Assembly (NCBI GenBank): GCA_020639295.1
Contig: JACKGY010000008.1
Span: forward strand, 1 to 64,000
Source of the DNA: Planctomycetota bacterium
GTDB lineage: Bacteria > Planctomycetota > GCA-002687715 > DRQF01
Length of the DNA stretch: 64,000 nt
Direction of reading: 5' to 3'
Shown here: positions 17,527-27,800 of the stretch, piece after piece
Layout: the number at the start of each line of letters is the position of its first letter
How positions within the stretch are numbered: the first letter of the stretch is position 1
Notes under the pieces: generated by a model
Database searches by the model: none
Seen by the model: only the letters and a program-made list of their open reading frames with translations
What the model was told of the DNA's origin: nothing
Position numbers and translations under genes: made by a program

Positions 17527-19011
17527 TCACCTGCCCTGCATCTTGCGCTCGATCTGGTCGATGAGGCTCCGGAGATCGGCACGCTCGGCGCCCTGGCGGG
17601 CGATGGCGAGCGCTTCCTCGAGCTTGCCCAGATCCTTCAGCACGCGACCGTAGTTCAGGCAGGCATCGGAGTTGGTCTTGTCGTAGGTGAGGGCGATCTT
17701 GTAGTTCGCGACCGCGGTCTCGTTGTCGCCGAAGTGGTACTGGAACATGAGTCCGTAGTCGTTCTGGATCTGGGCCCGCTGCCGGTTGTCGAGGTCGCCG
17801 ACCTTGCCCATCTCCTTCACCGCGGTCTCGTAGTGGTCGCGGGCCTTGGTGAAGCACTTCCGCGCCTCGTCCCGCTTGCCGCCGGCCTCGAGGTTGGAGC
17901 CCCAGTCGCGATAGAAGAGCCCGAGGTCGGAGAGCAGGTTGACCCGGCGCTTGCCGACGGCCACGGGCAGGATGGTCTTCTCGGCCAGCTCGCAGGCGGC
18001 GCCGAACTTGCCGCTGCCGTAGAGGCTGCCGGCCATCGCGTGCAGTTTGAGGATCGGGTCGGAGTCCGGGGTCCAACCGTCGGGCCCCAGCTTCGCGGCC
18101 CTGACCAGGGTCTCGATCGCGGCCTTGTCGTCGCCGAGGAGCTGGTGACAGGTGCCCTGGAAGCTCAGCGCCTCGCCCTTCAGCTTGCTCGAGGCCTTCT
18201 CGAGGCGCTTCCAGCAGTCGAGGGCATCCTTCGGCTTCTGCTCGGCCAGGAGGCCGTAGCCCGCCCACCAGAGCCCGAGCTCGTCGTTGGGCTGCTTCTT
18301 CACCCAGGCCGCGACCTTGCCGTTGAAGCCGTTCCAATCCTTGGCCCCGGCGTAGCAGTTGTAGAGGCCCTGCGCCGCGGTCTTCGCGGTCGCCTCGTCC
18401 AGCTTGCCGCTCGCGAGCGCGGCGACGTACTGGTCGGCGGCCTCGCCGGTCATGTTGGCGGAGTGGTAGCAGTAGGCCGACCAGTAGGCGTAGACGGCGT
18501 TCTTCGGATCGAGCTCCGCCGCCCGGGCGTAGGACTCGCCGGCCTCGCCCATCCGGCCGAGCCAGTAGTAGGTGACCGCGCGATCGGCGTAGACCTCGGC
18601 GGACCGGGTCTTGGCCTTCACCAGCTTGGCGAACTCGCCGAGGGCCTGCTCGTAGAGACCGCTCGGGTCGCTGCCCGACTCCCTCTTCATGTCGCCCGAG
18701 ACCTTGAGGGACCGGGCCAGGATCTCGGTGTTGCCGAGGTGGTCGGGCTTCATCCCCTGGGCGCGGCCGGCGTGGAAGACGGCCGACTCCGGATCGCCGT
18801 TGCCGAGGCTCGCCTGGGCGAGACCGAAGCGGACCTCGAACTGGTCGACGCCGTCCTGGTCGATCAGGGCCTGGAAGGCCTCGACCGCGGCCTCGTAGTC
18901 CTTGGCGGCGAGCAGCTTCTGCGCGGCCGCGAGATCCTGCGCGCGGGCCGGAGCGGCCGCGACCAGGAGGACGGAACCGAGGGCGAGGAGGAGGAGCGAA
19001 CGTGTGATCAC
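17527..19011 (-). CDS. Secreted tetratricopeptide-repeat protein
   Basis: The protein has 494 residues and starts at a GTG at 19011 with GGAG 8 bases upstream. A signal peptide (SLLLLALGSVLLVAAAPARA, cut after ARA) is followed by TPR-like helical repeats over the whole length, for instance QKLLAAKDYEAAVEAFQALI near residue 30, AVFHAGRAQGMKPDH, GESYARAAELDPKNAVYAYW, and a C-terminal set ending in YKIALTYDKTNSDACLNYGRVL. No catalytic domain is present. It probably acts as a periplasmic protein-protein scaffold. Nothing nearby fixes a partner. Confidence 0.85.
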   Translation of the reverse strand: MITRSLLLLALGSVLLVAAAPARAQDLAAAQKLLAAKDYEAAVEAFQALIDQDGVDQFEVRFGLAQASLGNGDPESAVFHAGRAQGMKPDHLGNTEILARSLKVSGDMKRESGSDPSGLYEQALGEFAKLVKAKTRSAEVYADRAVTYYWLGRMGEAGESYARAAELDPKNAVYAYWSAYCYHSANMTGEAADQYVAALASGKLDEATAKTAAQGLYNCYAGAKDWNGFNGKVAAWVKKQPNDELGLWWAGYGLLAEQKPKDALDCWKRLEKASSKLKGEALSFQGTCHQLLGDDKAAIETLVRAAKLGPDGWTPDSDPILKLHAMAGSLYGSGKFGAACELAEKTILPVAVGKRRVNLLSDLGLFYRDWGSNLEAGGKRDEARKCFTKARDHYETAVKEMGKVGDLDNRQRAQIQNDYGLMFQYHFGDNETAVANYKIALTYDKTNSDACLNYGRVLKDLGKLEEALAIARQGAERADLRSLIDQIERKMQGR

Positions 19012-19176
19012 GGGAGGTTCTCCGAATGGCCGCGAGACCGCATTCCGGTCCCGTGGTACGCGCGGCGTCGAGCGACGATGGACGCCGCCCGGGAAACCGC
19101 TCAGGCACGGCGTCGATCATAGCTCCGGGCGGGCGCAAGTCAAAGCAGGGCATGGAGTCCTGTTGGGCCGACCGTT

Positions 19177-19182
19177 ATCATC
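19177..19182 (+). promoter_or_regulatory. Probable -10 box of lysS
   Basis: TATCAT lies 27 bases before the ATG at 19210, with GAAGGAGG between. The same TATCAT sequence stands before the genes at 20828 and 45928. The -35 is not clear. Confidence 0.35.
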
Positions 19183-19209
19183 GCCGACCTCGACGAAGGA
19201 GGCCCGGGA

Positions 19210-20679
19210 ATGAACGACGTCAGCGACAACGAGTATCGGCAGGTCCGGATCGGCAAGCTGGATCGCCTGGCGGAAGCCGGCATCCGCGCCTATCCCGAGC
19301 GCTTCGAGCGCAGCCACGACCTGGCCGGGGCGCGGGAGCTCCCCGAGGGGACCGAAGGGGTCGCCGTGGCTGGCCGGATCATGACCGCCCGGGTCATGGG
19401 CAAGCTGACTTTCATGACCCTCCAGGACCAGAGCGGCCGCATGCAGGTCTCGGTCCGTCAGGACGACGTCGGCCCCGAGGCCTACAAGGTGGTCAAGAAG
19501 CTGATCGACATCGGCGACTTCCTCGGTCTGCGCGGCAAGGTCTACCTGACCAAGACCGGCGAGAAGACGGTCGCCGCCTCGTCCTTCGAGCTCCTCGGCA
19601 AGACCCTGAGGCCGCTGCCCGAGAAGTGGGCCGGGGTCCAGGACCAGGAGACCTGCTACCGCCAGCGCTACCTCGACCTGACCATGAACCGACAGTCGAT
19701 GGACCGTTTCCTTCTGCGCAGCCGGCTGATCCGGGTGATGCGCCGCTTCCTCGAGGAGAACGACTTCGTCGAGGTCGAGACGCCGGTGCTCTCGGTCAAG
19801 GCCTCGGGCGCCGCCGCCCGTCCCTTCGCCTCGCACCACAACGCGCTCGACATGGAGGTCTTCCTGCGCATCGCGCCCGAGACCTACCTCAAGCGTTGCA
19901 TCGTCGGCGGCTTCGACCGGGTGTTCGAGTTCGCGCGCTGCTTCAGGAACGAGGGCATGGACCCCTCGCACCTGCAGGACTTCACCATGCTGGAGTACTA
20001 CGCCGCCTACTGGAACTACGAGGACAACATGGACTTCACCGAGCGGCTCGTCCAGCAGGTGCTGGAGGAGCTCTTCGGGACCCTGCAGATCGAGATCGGC
20101 GGCGAGACCATCGACTTCTCGGGAAGCTGGCCCCGGGTCAGCTTCCGCGAGCTGATCCTCGGTGACTGCGGCATCGACATCGACCAGCACCCTGACGCCG
20201 ATTCGCTGCGCGCGGCCATCCGCGCCGCCGGCATCCAGCTCGAGGACGTCGACAAGCTCGGCCGCGGCAACCTGATCGACCAGCTCTACAAGAAGGTGAG
20301 CCGTCCCAAGCTGGTCCGGCCGACCTTCCTCACCCGGCACCCGATCGACCTCTCGCCCCTCGCCCGGCGCAACGACGACCAGCCCGAGGTCTCCGACCGT
20401 TTCCAGCTGGTGATCAAGGGCTGGGAGGTGGTGAACGCCTACTCCGAGCTGGTCGACCCCCTCGACCAGCGCCGCCGACTCGAGACCCAGGCCAGCCTGA
20501 AGGCGGGTGGCGACGAGGACGCCATGGACATGGACGAGGACTACCTCCTCGCCATGGAGCACGGCATGCCGCCGATCTCCGGCTGGGGCATGGGGATCGA
20601 CCGTTTCTGCGCCCTGATCACCAACCAGGCCAACCTGCGCGACGTGGTCCTCTTCCCCCTGATGAAGCCGAACGACTAG
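19210..20679 (+). CDS. lysS: Class II lysyl-tRNA synthetase
   Basis: The protein has 489 residues, the usual length for bacterial LysS. The N-terminal OB-fold (VAVAGRIMTARVMGKLTF to GKTLRPLPEKW) binds the anticodon. The catalytic core holds motif 1 around FVEVETPVLS, motif 2 as RCFRNEGMDPSHLQDFTMLE, and motif 3 as GWGMGIDRF near the end. The product charges tRNA-Lys with lysine in the cytosol. AGGAGG precedes the ATG. The gene is followed after 148 bases by a same-strand vWA gene with its own -10 candidate, so it is probably transcribed alone. Confidence 0.95.
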   Translation: MNDVSDNEYRQVRIGKLDRLAEAGIRAYPERFERSHDLAGARELPEGTEGVAVAGRIMTARVMGKLTFMTLQDQSGRMQVSVRQDDVGPEAYKVVKKLIDIGDFLGLRGKVYLTKTGEKTVAASSFELLGKTLRPLPEKWAGVQDQETCYRQRYLDLTMNRQSMDRFLLRSRLIRVMRRFLEENDFVEVETPVLSVKASGAAARPFASHHNALDMEVFLRIAPETYLKRCIVGGFDRVFEFARCFRNEGMDPSHLQDFTMLEYYAAYWNYEDNMDFTERLVQQVLEELFGTLQIEIGGETIDFSGSWPRVSFRELILGDCGIDIDQHPDADSLRAAIRAAGIQLEDVDKLGRGNLIDQLYKKVSRPKLVRPTFLTRHPIDLSPLARRNDDQPEVSDRFQLVIKGWEVVNAYSELVDPLDQRRRLETQASLKAGGDEDAMDMDEDYLLAMEHGMPPISGWGMGIDRFCALITNQANLRDVVLFPLMKPND

Positions 20680-20742
20680 CGGCCGCCGGCCCGGCGCACG
20701 CTCCGGAAGTCGATTGCACTTCCGCGGGCGGGCGGATCTCCC

Positions 20743-20748
20743 TATCAT
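20743..20748 (+). promoter_or_regulatory. Possible -10 box of the HEAT/vWA gene
   Basis: TATCAT lies 79 bases before the ATG at 20828. The nearest -35-like TTGCAC (20714-20719) is 23 bases away, too far for a standard promoter. Confidence 0.25.
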
Positions 20749-20827
20749 CCGGTCCCCCACCCCGCTCCGGCCATCCGGCGGCGCCCGTCACCGCGCCGCC
20801 ACCCCGGTATCGAGGACAGTCAGACCG

Positions 20828-22429
20828 ATGACCAGACCCTTCGTTTTCGTCAACACGCTCGTCGCCCTTCTTCTCATCGCCGCGGTCCTCCCGGCCCAGG
20901 AAGCCGAGTTCAAGAAGGCCCGCAAGGACTTCGAACGCGCCCAGAAGCGCGAGGAGGTCGAACCGCGCCTGGACGCCCTGCGGGCGATGATGCGGGTCGC
21001 CGACCCCGAGATCGCCGACGCCATCGTCGAGGCCATCGTCGAGGTCTCCGAGCGCATCGAGGACAGCGAGGACAAGATCAAGAAGACCGAGGAGAAGATC
21101 GCCGAGGAGATCTACAAGCGGGTCGAGAAGCCCAAGGTCAACGCCACCCAGAAGCGCGAGGCGATGGAGAAGACCAAGGAGAAGCTCGCCCCCGAGTACA
21201 AGAGGATCGAGGACCTGCAGGTCCTCGTCGCCAGCGACCTCGCCGTGCGCGAGGCGCTGGAGAAGGCCCTGCCCGAGGCCGCGAGCGCCTTCGCCACGGA
21301 GGAGAAGGAAGCGGCCGCGACGATGATCGCGACCCGGTTGGCGAAGAGCAAGAAGGGTCAGGCCTCGGTGCACTACGCCCGCGCGCTCGGCGCCATCCAG
21401 CACCCGGCGGCCAAGGCGGCCCTCATCGAGCAGGCGGCCAACTCCCTCTACCCATCGGTCCGCGTGGTCTGCCTCGACTCGCTGCTGGGCTACGCCGATG
21501 ACGAGGCCGAAGGCGCCGGCATCCGCGGCCTCGGCGACGAGCACCGGCAGGTACGCTCGGCCGCCATCGGCCTCCTGCGCACGATCGGCTCGAAGCTCGC
21601 TGTCGCTGCCGCCATCGACAGCCTCGAGAAGGCCGAGGGCGCGACCAAGGGCGAGCTCCGCGCCCTTCTGAAACACCTGTGCAAGTTCGACTTCAACGAC
21701 AACGTCACCCTGTGGCGACGCTGGTGGGACGAGAATCGACAGAACTTCGACGGCCGGGGCGAGTACGCCGGCATCCCGGGCCACGATCGCCCGCCTCGCG
21801 AGGGTGGACCGGGCGCGGCCGGTGGTGGCGGTGGCGACGCCCAGGGCGGCACCAACTTCTACGGCATCGAGACGACCAGCAAGAACATCGTCTACGTGCT
21901 CGACATCTCGGGCAGCATGACCAACTCGATGGACGGACGGACCCAGCCGGCCCCCATCGAGGAGCAACGGATCAAAAAGGCCGTCTCCGAACTCGTCCGC
22001 TCGATCAGCTCCCTGCCCGGCGACGCCACCTTCAACATCGTCTTCTACGAGAGCCAGGTCTATCAGTGGCGCGACGGCATGCAGGCCGCCAGCAAGGCCA
22101 ACAAGGATGCCGCGCGCGACTGGGCCAACCGCGTCGTCGCCAACAATCAGACCAACATCTACGACGCCCTGGAGATGGCCTTCGGCTTCGCCGGTCGCGG
22201 CAGCTACGACAAGCACTACGACGTGGCCGTCGACACCATCTTCCTGCTCTCGGACGGCAGCGCGAACCAGGGTCGCTACACGAAGAACGAGGACATGCTC
22301 GCCGGCGTGGCCCGTCTGAACGCCCTCGCCAAGATCACCATCAACGCGATCGCCATCGGCAGCGACAGCGGCTTCATGCGTCAGCTCGCCGAGCAGAATC
22401 GCGGACAGTTCGTGCTCGTCCGCAACTGA
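20828..22429 (+). CDS. Secreted HEAT-repeat plus von Willebrand factor A protein
   Basis: The protein has 533 residues. A signal peptide (FVFVNTLVALLLIAAVLPAQ) follows the ATG at 20828. A long charged, helical part (about 22-300) contains a coiled-coil-like stretch (SEDKIKKTEEKIAEEIYKR) and HEAT-like repeats (IQHPAAKAALIEQAANSLYP, SVRVVCLDSLLGYADDE). A Gly-rich linker leads to a von Willebrand A domain near residue 355 with an intact metal site (VLDISGSM, DxSxS), NIVFYESQ and LLSDGSAN. This plan is common in planctomycetes. It probably binds a protein partner through Mg in the periplasm; the partner is unknown. The repeat array at 22430 begins right after its stop. Confidence 0.85.
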   Translation: MTRPFVFVNTLVALLLIAAVLPAQEAEFKKARKDFERAQKREEVEPRLDALRAMMRVADPEIADAIVEAIVEVSERIEDSEDKIKKTEEKIAEEIYKRVEKPKVNATQKREAMEKTKEKLAPEYKRIEDLQVLVASDLAVREALEKALPEAASAFATEEKEAAATMIATRLAKSKKGQASVHYARALGAIQHPAAKAALIEQAANSLYPSVRVVCLDSLLGYADDEAEGAGIRGLGDEHRQVRSAAIGLLRTIGSKLAVAAAIDSLEKAEGATKGELRALLKHLCKFDFNDNVTLWRRWWDENRQNFDGRGEYAGIPGHDRPPREGGPGAAGGGGGDAQGGTNFYGIETTSKNIVYVLDISGSMTNSMDGRTQPAPIEEQRIKKAVSELVRSISSLPGDATFNIVFYESQVYQWRDGMQAASKANKDAARDWANRVVANNQTNIYDALEMAFGFAGRGSYDKHYDVAVDTIFLLSDGSANQGRYTKNEDMLAGVARLNALAKITINAIAIGSDSGFMRQLAEQNRGQFVLVRN

Positions 22430-23511
22430 GGCGCCGCGTCGCCCGCGCTCCGAGTCGACCGCGCAGCGCCGGCTGCGCTCCGAATGGCTGCACCTCCGAG
22501 CTCCGAGTGGACCGCGCAGCGCCCGCTGCGCACCGAGCGGCTGGCGCTCCGAGCAGCTGCGCTTCCAAGCTCCGAGTGGACCGCGCAGCGCCCGCTGCGC
22601 TCCCCAAGCCCGATCGCCATCGACGGCGCCTCGGAGCGCCGGCTGCCCAGCCGGCAGGTCCGCCGGCCGCTGGCCGGCGCTTCGTCGAGGTGTCCGAGAC
22701 GAAGATGATTCCAAGCGCGGAGAGCATGCCGTCGCGAAGGCACGCAACCGGCGAGTCCGACTAGGCCAGCCAGCGGCTGGCGCTCCGAGCAGCTGCGCTT
22801 CCTAAGCCTGGTGGACCGCGCAGCGCCGGCTGCGCCCGAGCGGCTGCGCTTCCCAAGCCTGAGTGGACTGCGCAGCGCCGGCTGCGCATCCCAAGCCTGA
22901 TTGCCATCGACGGCGTTTTCGGAGCGCTGGCTGCCCAGCTGGTAGGTCCGCCGGCCAGCCGTCTGGCCCGGCGTTTCGTCGAGGTGTCCGAGACGAAGAT
23001 GATTCCAAGCGCGGAGAGCATGCCATCGCGAAGGCACGCAACCGGCGAGTCCGACTCAGTGCCAGCCAGCGGCTGGCGCTCCGGAGCAGCTGCGCCTTCA
23101 AGCCGGTCGGACCGCGAGCTCGCAATGCGCTTCCGGTGGGACCGCGAAGCGCCGCCGCGCTGCGCGGCGCTTCCCAAGCCTGATTGCCATCGACGGCGCT
23201 CGAGCGCTGGCGCTGCCCAGCTGGTAGGTCCGCCGCCCCAAGCTGCGGTGGCCTCAGGCGCCGGCTGCCTCAGTGCGCAGGTCCGGCGCTTCGCTTCGAG
23301 GTATCCGAGACGAAGATGAATCCGCGTGGAGAGCATGCCGTCGCGAAGGCACGCAACCGGCGAGTCGGCCAGGCCCAGCCAGCGGCTGGCGCTCCGAGCA
23401 GCTGCGCCTCCCAAGCTCCGGGTGGACCGCGCAGCGCCGGCTGCGCACCGAGCGGTCGGCGCTCCGAGCGGCTGCGCCGTCAAGCTCCGAGTCGACCGCG
23501 AAGCGCCCGCT
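22430..23511. repeat. 1.1-kb array of GC-rich palindromic repeat modules
   Basis: No gene is supported here. The stretch is built from short hairpin modules: GCGCAGCG-CC-CGCTGCGC (for example 22514-22531), GCCGGCTG-CC-CAGCCGGC (22638-22655), CCAGCC-AGC-GGCTGG and GCCGGCC-GCT-GGCCGGC. Between them are conserved unstructured pieces such as GATTGCCATCGACGGCG. An 80-base segment with GTGTCCGAGACGAAGATGA and GAGCATGCC occurs three times, anchored at 22686, 22980 and 23297, giving a higher-order period of 294 and 317 bases. The modules recur singly or in tandem at 14.6, 42.1 and 57 kb. Open frames crossing it translate to the same low-complexity Ala/Pro/Arg phrases in several frames. Confidence 0.9.
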
Positions 23512-24852
23512 TCAGAAGGGCTGCCAGACGAAGGTCTGGCCGGCAACGAGCGTGACCTCGCCGTCGACCTGATGGCCGCGTCGATCGGTGGCGGCGAAGT
23601 ACCAGGTGTCCGGTTCGAGATCGCGGTAGACCATCCGGCCAGCCTCCCAGGGCTCGGGCGCGCTGCGGGAAGACGAACGCACCGGCACGCAGAGACGATA
23701 GGGCGCCCGTTCGGGCGGCAGCACGATCTCGATGTCGCCGCCGCGCGGCAGGGTCAGGTCGGCGCGGAATTCTCCTGGCTCGTTGGGCAGCTCGAACTGC
23801 CGCCCGATGCGATCGTCGCGGAGCCCGACCAGGATGTAGCCCGGCGTGGCCCGGAAACGGACGGCCGCCAGCTCGCGATAATCGAAACCGGGCAGCCAGT
23901 AGATGTCCGCGTTCTTCCAGCCGGCGTTGCGGCGCAGCCGCAGCTCGTCCTGGCCGCCGGGGATCGAGCCGTCCTCGTAGCTGAGGTTGATCCAGAAGCT
24001 CCGGGTGCCGGCCGCCGGCCGCAGCAGGAAGGACGGCCGCGGAATCGTGCTTCCGGCGCGCAGTTCGGTGAGCGTCACCCGGGCACGGAAGGGCTCGTAG
24101 CCGGGCAACGAGAAGTCGAGATCGAGGTCGACCGCCAGGGAGTCGAGCCGTTCCCGCGGGACCAGGAAGAGGCCGACGCCACTGGCCGCGAGATCGAGAT
24201 CGTCCTCGGCCAGGCCATGCAGGCGCAGCTCGGGCTTCTGATCGAAGCCTTGCCGACCGAGATTGCGGCGATCGAAGCCGAGGTAGGAGCCGGCGGCCAT
24301 GGCGACCACCAGACCGCTCGGGTCGAGCGGTCGCGGTGAGCAGGCGAACACCGGCCGGACGCTGAACTCGACCGCCTCGTCACCGCAGCGACACGACCGG
24401 CTCCTGCCGGACTCGACCAGGCGGGCCGGAGCCTCGAGGGTGATCACGTATTCGAGCCCTGGATCGAGCTCAGGGAACTCGAAGCGCCCCTCGGCGTCGG
24501 CCTCCGCCAGCAGCCGGAAGCCCGGATCGTCGCCCTCCGCGCGATAGGCCTTCTCGAGCAGGAGCCGACAGCCGCCGAGATCCATGCCGGGAAGGCCTCG
24601 CAGCCGACCGACGATGCGGCCGTCCCGTGGCCGGTCCACGGCCGCCCCTTCGGCGCCCGGCCCGACGCGGGCGGGCTCATCGTCCGGTCCGGCACGGCGC
24701 CGCGGGGTCGGCGCGACCTGATCATCGGTCGCGACCGCCGTGCCGCGGGCGCCGAGGTCCGCGTCTTCGTCACCGAGGAAGGAGGCGAAGACCAGAGCGA
24801 GGGCCAGGACCAGGAGGGCGAGGAGGAGCACCAGCCAGCGACTTCCGCTCAT
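23512..24852 (-). CDS. Membrane-anchored beta-sandwich protein
   Basis: The protein has 446 residues. The ATG at 24852 follows GGGGAG by 7 bases. One N-terminal membrane helix (WLVLLLALLVLALALVFASFL) leads to a Pro/Arg/Asp-rich stalk and then to beta-rich domains with GRIVGRLRGLPGMDLGGCRLLL and ADAEGRFEFPELDPGLEYVITL, typical of carboxypeptidase-regulatory-like folds. Its plan matches the proteins at 10004-12541 and 12538-14466, so it is a third family member in the window. No enzyme motif is visible. Its stop lies at the edge of the repeat array. The start is 34 bases after the glycosyltransferase stop, so the two genes may be cotranscribed. Confidence 0.72.
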   Translation of the reverse strand: MSGSRWLVLLLALLVLALALVFASFLGDEDADLGARGTAVATDDQVAPTPRRRAGPDDEPARVGPGAEGAAVDRPRDGRIVGRLRGLPGMDLGGCRLLLEKAYRAEGDDPGFRLLAEADAEGRFEFPELDPGLEYVITLEAPARLVESGRSRSCRCGDEAVEFSVRPVFACSPRPLDPSGLVVAMAAGSYLGFDRRNLGRQGFDQKPELRLHGLAEDDLDLAASGVGLFLVPRERLDSLAVDLDLDFSLPGYEPFRARVTLTELRAGSTIPRPSFLLRPAAGTRSFWINLSYEDGSIPGGQDELRLRRNAGWKNADIYWLPGFDYRELAAVRFRATPGYILVGLRDDRIGRQFELPNEPGEFRADLTLPRGGDIEIVLPPERAPYRLCVPVRSSSRSAPEPWEAGRMVYRDLEPDTWYFAATDRRGHQVDGEVTLVAGQTFVWQPF

Positions 24853-24885
24853 GCCTCGCTCCCCATCGCCACCGACCGGCCCGCC

Positions 24886-27800
24886 TCAGTTCAGGAGTCG
24901 ACAGATCTTGTCGACGCCCAGCGCCGCGGCGCCGCTGCGCGGCCGCCCCGAGCCCATGGTCCGGTTGCGCATCTCGCGCAGCGTCCGGCCCTGCTGGCGC
25001 AGGAGGTCGGTGAGCAGCCACTCGAGATCGAGCGAGTCGTGCGCCTTCATCGCGACCCCACGCTCGACGAACCAGTCGACGGTGCGCTCCTCGGCCATCG
25101 TCTCGGGCCGGATCAGCAGCATCGGCAGACCCGAGGCGAAGGCCTCGGCCACCGTGTGGCCGACGGCACGGGTGATCAGCAGATCGGCCACGCCCATGAC
25201 CTCGTGGATGTTCTCGACGAAGCCGAAGGCCTTGAGGTTGACGCCACGGGGCGACTTCATGCCGTTGACCGCCTTCACCAGGGCCTCGTTGCGGCCGCCG
25301 AGGACGAGGAGGTTGAAGGCGTAGCCCACCGAGGTGATCTGCTTGATCACCTCCATGATCCGTTCGGTCGTGCCCAGTCCACCGGGGCGCATCAGGATGG
25401 TCGGCGCGTTGCTCCGGACGCCCAGGTCGCGGCGGATGCGCTCGCGATCGAGATCCGAGTCGAAACGCGGATGCACCGGGATTCCGACCACGTCGATGAT
25501 CGACGAGGGCACGCCCGCGCGCAGGAGCTTGTAGCGGACCTTCTCGCTCGAGGCGAGATACTGGTCGACGCCCTCCGCGATCCAGTAGGGATGGAGGTCG
25601 TACTCGGTGATCACCACCGCGATGCGCATCCGCAGCTGGTGCTCGCGCTTGAGCGCGGCGATGTAGTGCACCGGCAGGTAGTGGGTGAGGATCACCTGAT
25701 GCGGGCGCTTGTCGAGGATCAGGCTGCGCAGACGCGAGCTGAAGATCTTGTCCGGGATCGGCTGGTCGACCGTCGCCTCGGGCGAGGTGGCGCGCTCCTG
25801 CTCCTCCATCGGCTGCTCGGCCTCGGGGTCCTGATCGTCGTCGTCGTTCTGGGCCGCGTTCGCCGGCTCCTGCGGCTCGAGGTCGATGCGCTCGAGCAGG
25901 GCCAGGCTCGACCGCCGGCCCTCGCGATACTCGGCATCGATGAGCCGGTCGATCTCCGCCGGGTCGTAGCTCTGGTTCAGATACTCCGCGATGTTGATCT
26001 GCTTGACCTTGAGGTTCTGGTCGACCGTCTTGAAGGCCTCGAACATGGCGTCGCCGGCCCGATGCTGGCCGTTCGCCGAGGCCATCGACATGACGTAGAC
26101 CTGCTTCGGCGGCCTCAGGAAGGGCAGGAGGTCACGGAGCGTCAGCTTGGGGTCGAGCTCGCGCAGACGCTTGGCCGACTCGGCGAGGAAGTCCTCCTCG
26201 CTCTGGGCCGGTTCCTCGGTCTCGGTCGCTCCGCCCTCGCCCGCCTCGGCCTCGGCGGCCGCGGCGATTTCGTCCTCGTGACGCAGGCGGCGACGACGGC
26301 GGCGGCGCCGGCGCCGGCGACCCCCCTCGTCACCTCCGTCCTGATCGTCGACGGCCTCGTCATCGGCCTCGTCGTCGACCTGATCGAGGTCGTCGTCCTC
26401 ACCGGAGTCCCGATCGTCGGCGACGCGGGCCGGCGCCCTGGCGGGAGCCTCCTCGGTTTCCTCGACCTCGGGCTCGGCGTCGTGCTCGCGAACGCGGCGC
26501 CGACGGCGACGGCGCTCGCGCCGATCCTCGTGCGCGGCCTTGGCCTCGGTCCCGGCCTCGGCGGCGGGGCCGTCGTCCTCGACGCCCTCGTCGTCCGCGG
26601 ACTCCTCGGCAGCGTCCTGCTCGACCTCGTCCTCGTCACTCTCGACCTCGTCATCGAGCGCGAGATCGTCGTCCTCGTCCTCGACCGGCCGGGCCTTGCG
26701 CGGCTTGGGAGTCGGCCGCTCGAGCGGCTTCGAGAAATCGGTCAGCGGCAGCTCGAGCAGTTCCTCGAAGAGATGCTGGACTTCGTTGAGACCACGCTCG
26801 ATGTCCTTCGCGGAGGCCGCGGCCCGGGCCTTCTCCTTGGTGGCGGCCAGGCGGGCCGGGTCGTCGAGCAGGGCGAGGAGCGCCTGGGCGGCGGCGGCGT
26901 CATCGCCGTCGGGCAACACCAGGGCGCCGCTCTCCTCGACCAGACGCGCCGTGGTCTCGGCCTTCGAGGCGTCACAGGCGATCGGGCAGTTCATCGCCAT
27001 CGCCTCGAGCAGCTCGCTCTCCGAGGCGCGGCTGTCGTGCGGCGCGAAGTAGAGGGCCGAGGTGGCGTAGGCCGCGAACAGGTCGCGCTGCGAGAGATCG
27101 CCGAGCAGGCGGTAGGCATCGCCCAGACCGGCCTCCTTGATCTCCTTCTCGAGTTCGGCGGCGCCTTCGACGCGCCCGGCGATGAGGAAGACGATGCCGG
27201 GACGCGCGGCCTGCAGCTCGCGCATGAAGGGGATGGTGCCGGAGATGGTCTCGGCGCGCATCTCCTCGCGGGAGTAGATGATCGCGGTCCGGTCGCCGAT
27301 GGCGAACTTCTCGCGCAGCATGTCGATGTCGGTCGGCTGGACGCGATCGGGATTGCAGACCGAGAGGTCGACGCACTTCTCGACCACACGGGTCTCGCCG
27401 TCGTAGTACTCCTTCAGGAGTTCGGCGCAGCGCGGCGACGATGCGGCCGCGACGTTGGCGTAGCGCAGCATGGTGGAGACGCGCTTCTTCAGCGCGGACG
27501 GCGCCAGCTTGCGGTCGCCGCCGATGCCCATGACCACGCCCGAGGCGTCGGCGAGCACGCGGATGACGGTCTTCGCTCCGGCGCGCTCCGCCGCCTTGAC
27601 CGCCACCGCCGAGAGCGGCGTCAGGCCCTCGCAGAAGTGGACGTCCACGTCCTGCGCCTTCAAGAACTTGGTGATCGCCTTGCCGAGCAGCGTGTCGCTG
27701 CGGCCATGGCCCTTGGCGCCGGGCGACTCGCGCAGGCGCAGGATCTCGATGCCTTCGGGATCGATCGGCTCGTCGCAGGCGGTGGTGACCACCGAGACCT

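Noticed and set aside
22430..23511. Insertion sequence
   Set aside because: No transposase fragment, terminal inverted repeats or target duplication were found in or around the array.
22440..23572. Overlapping open frames of 60-360 codons through the palindromic array
   Set aside because: The frames translate repeats in several phases and strands, have no ribosome sites and share phrases with the unrelated array at 57 kb. They reflect lack of stops in GC-rich repeats.
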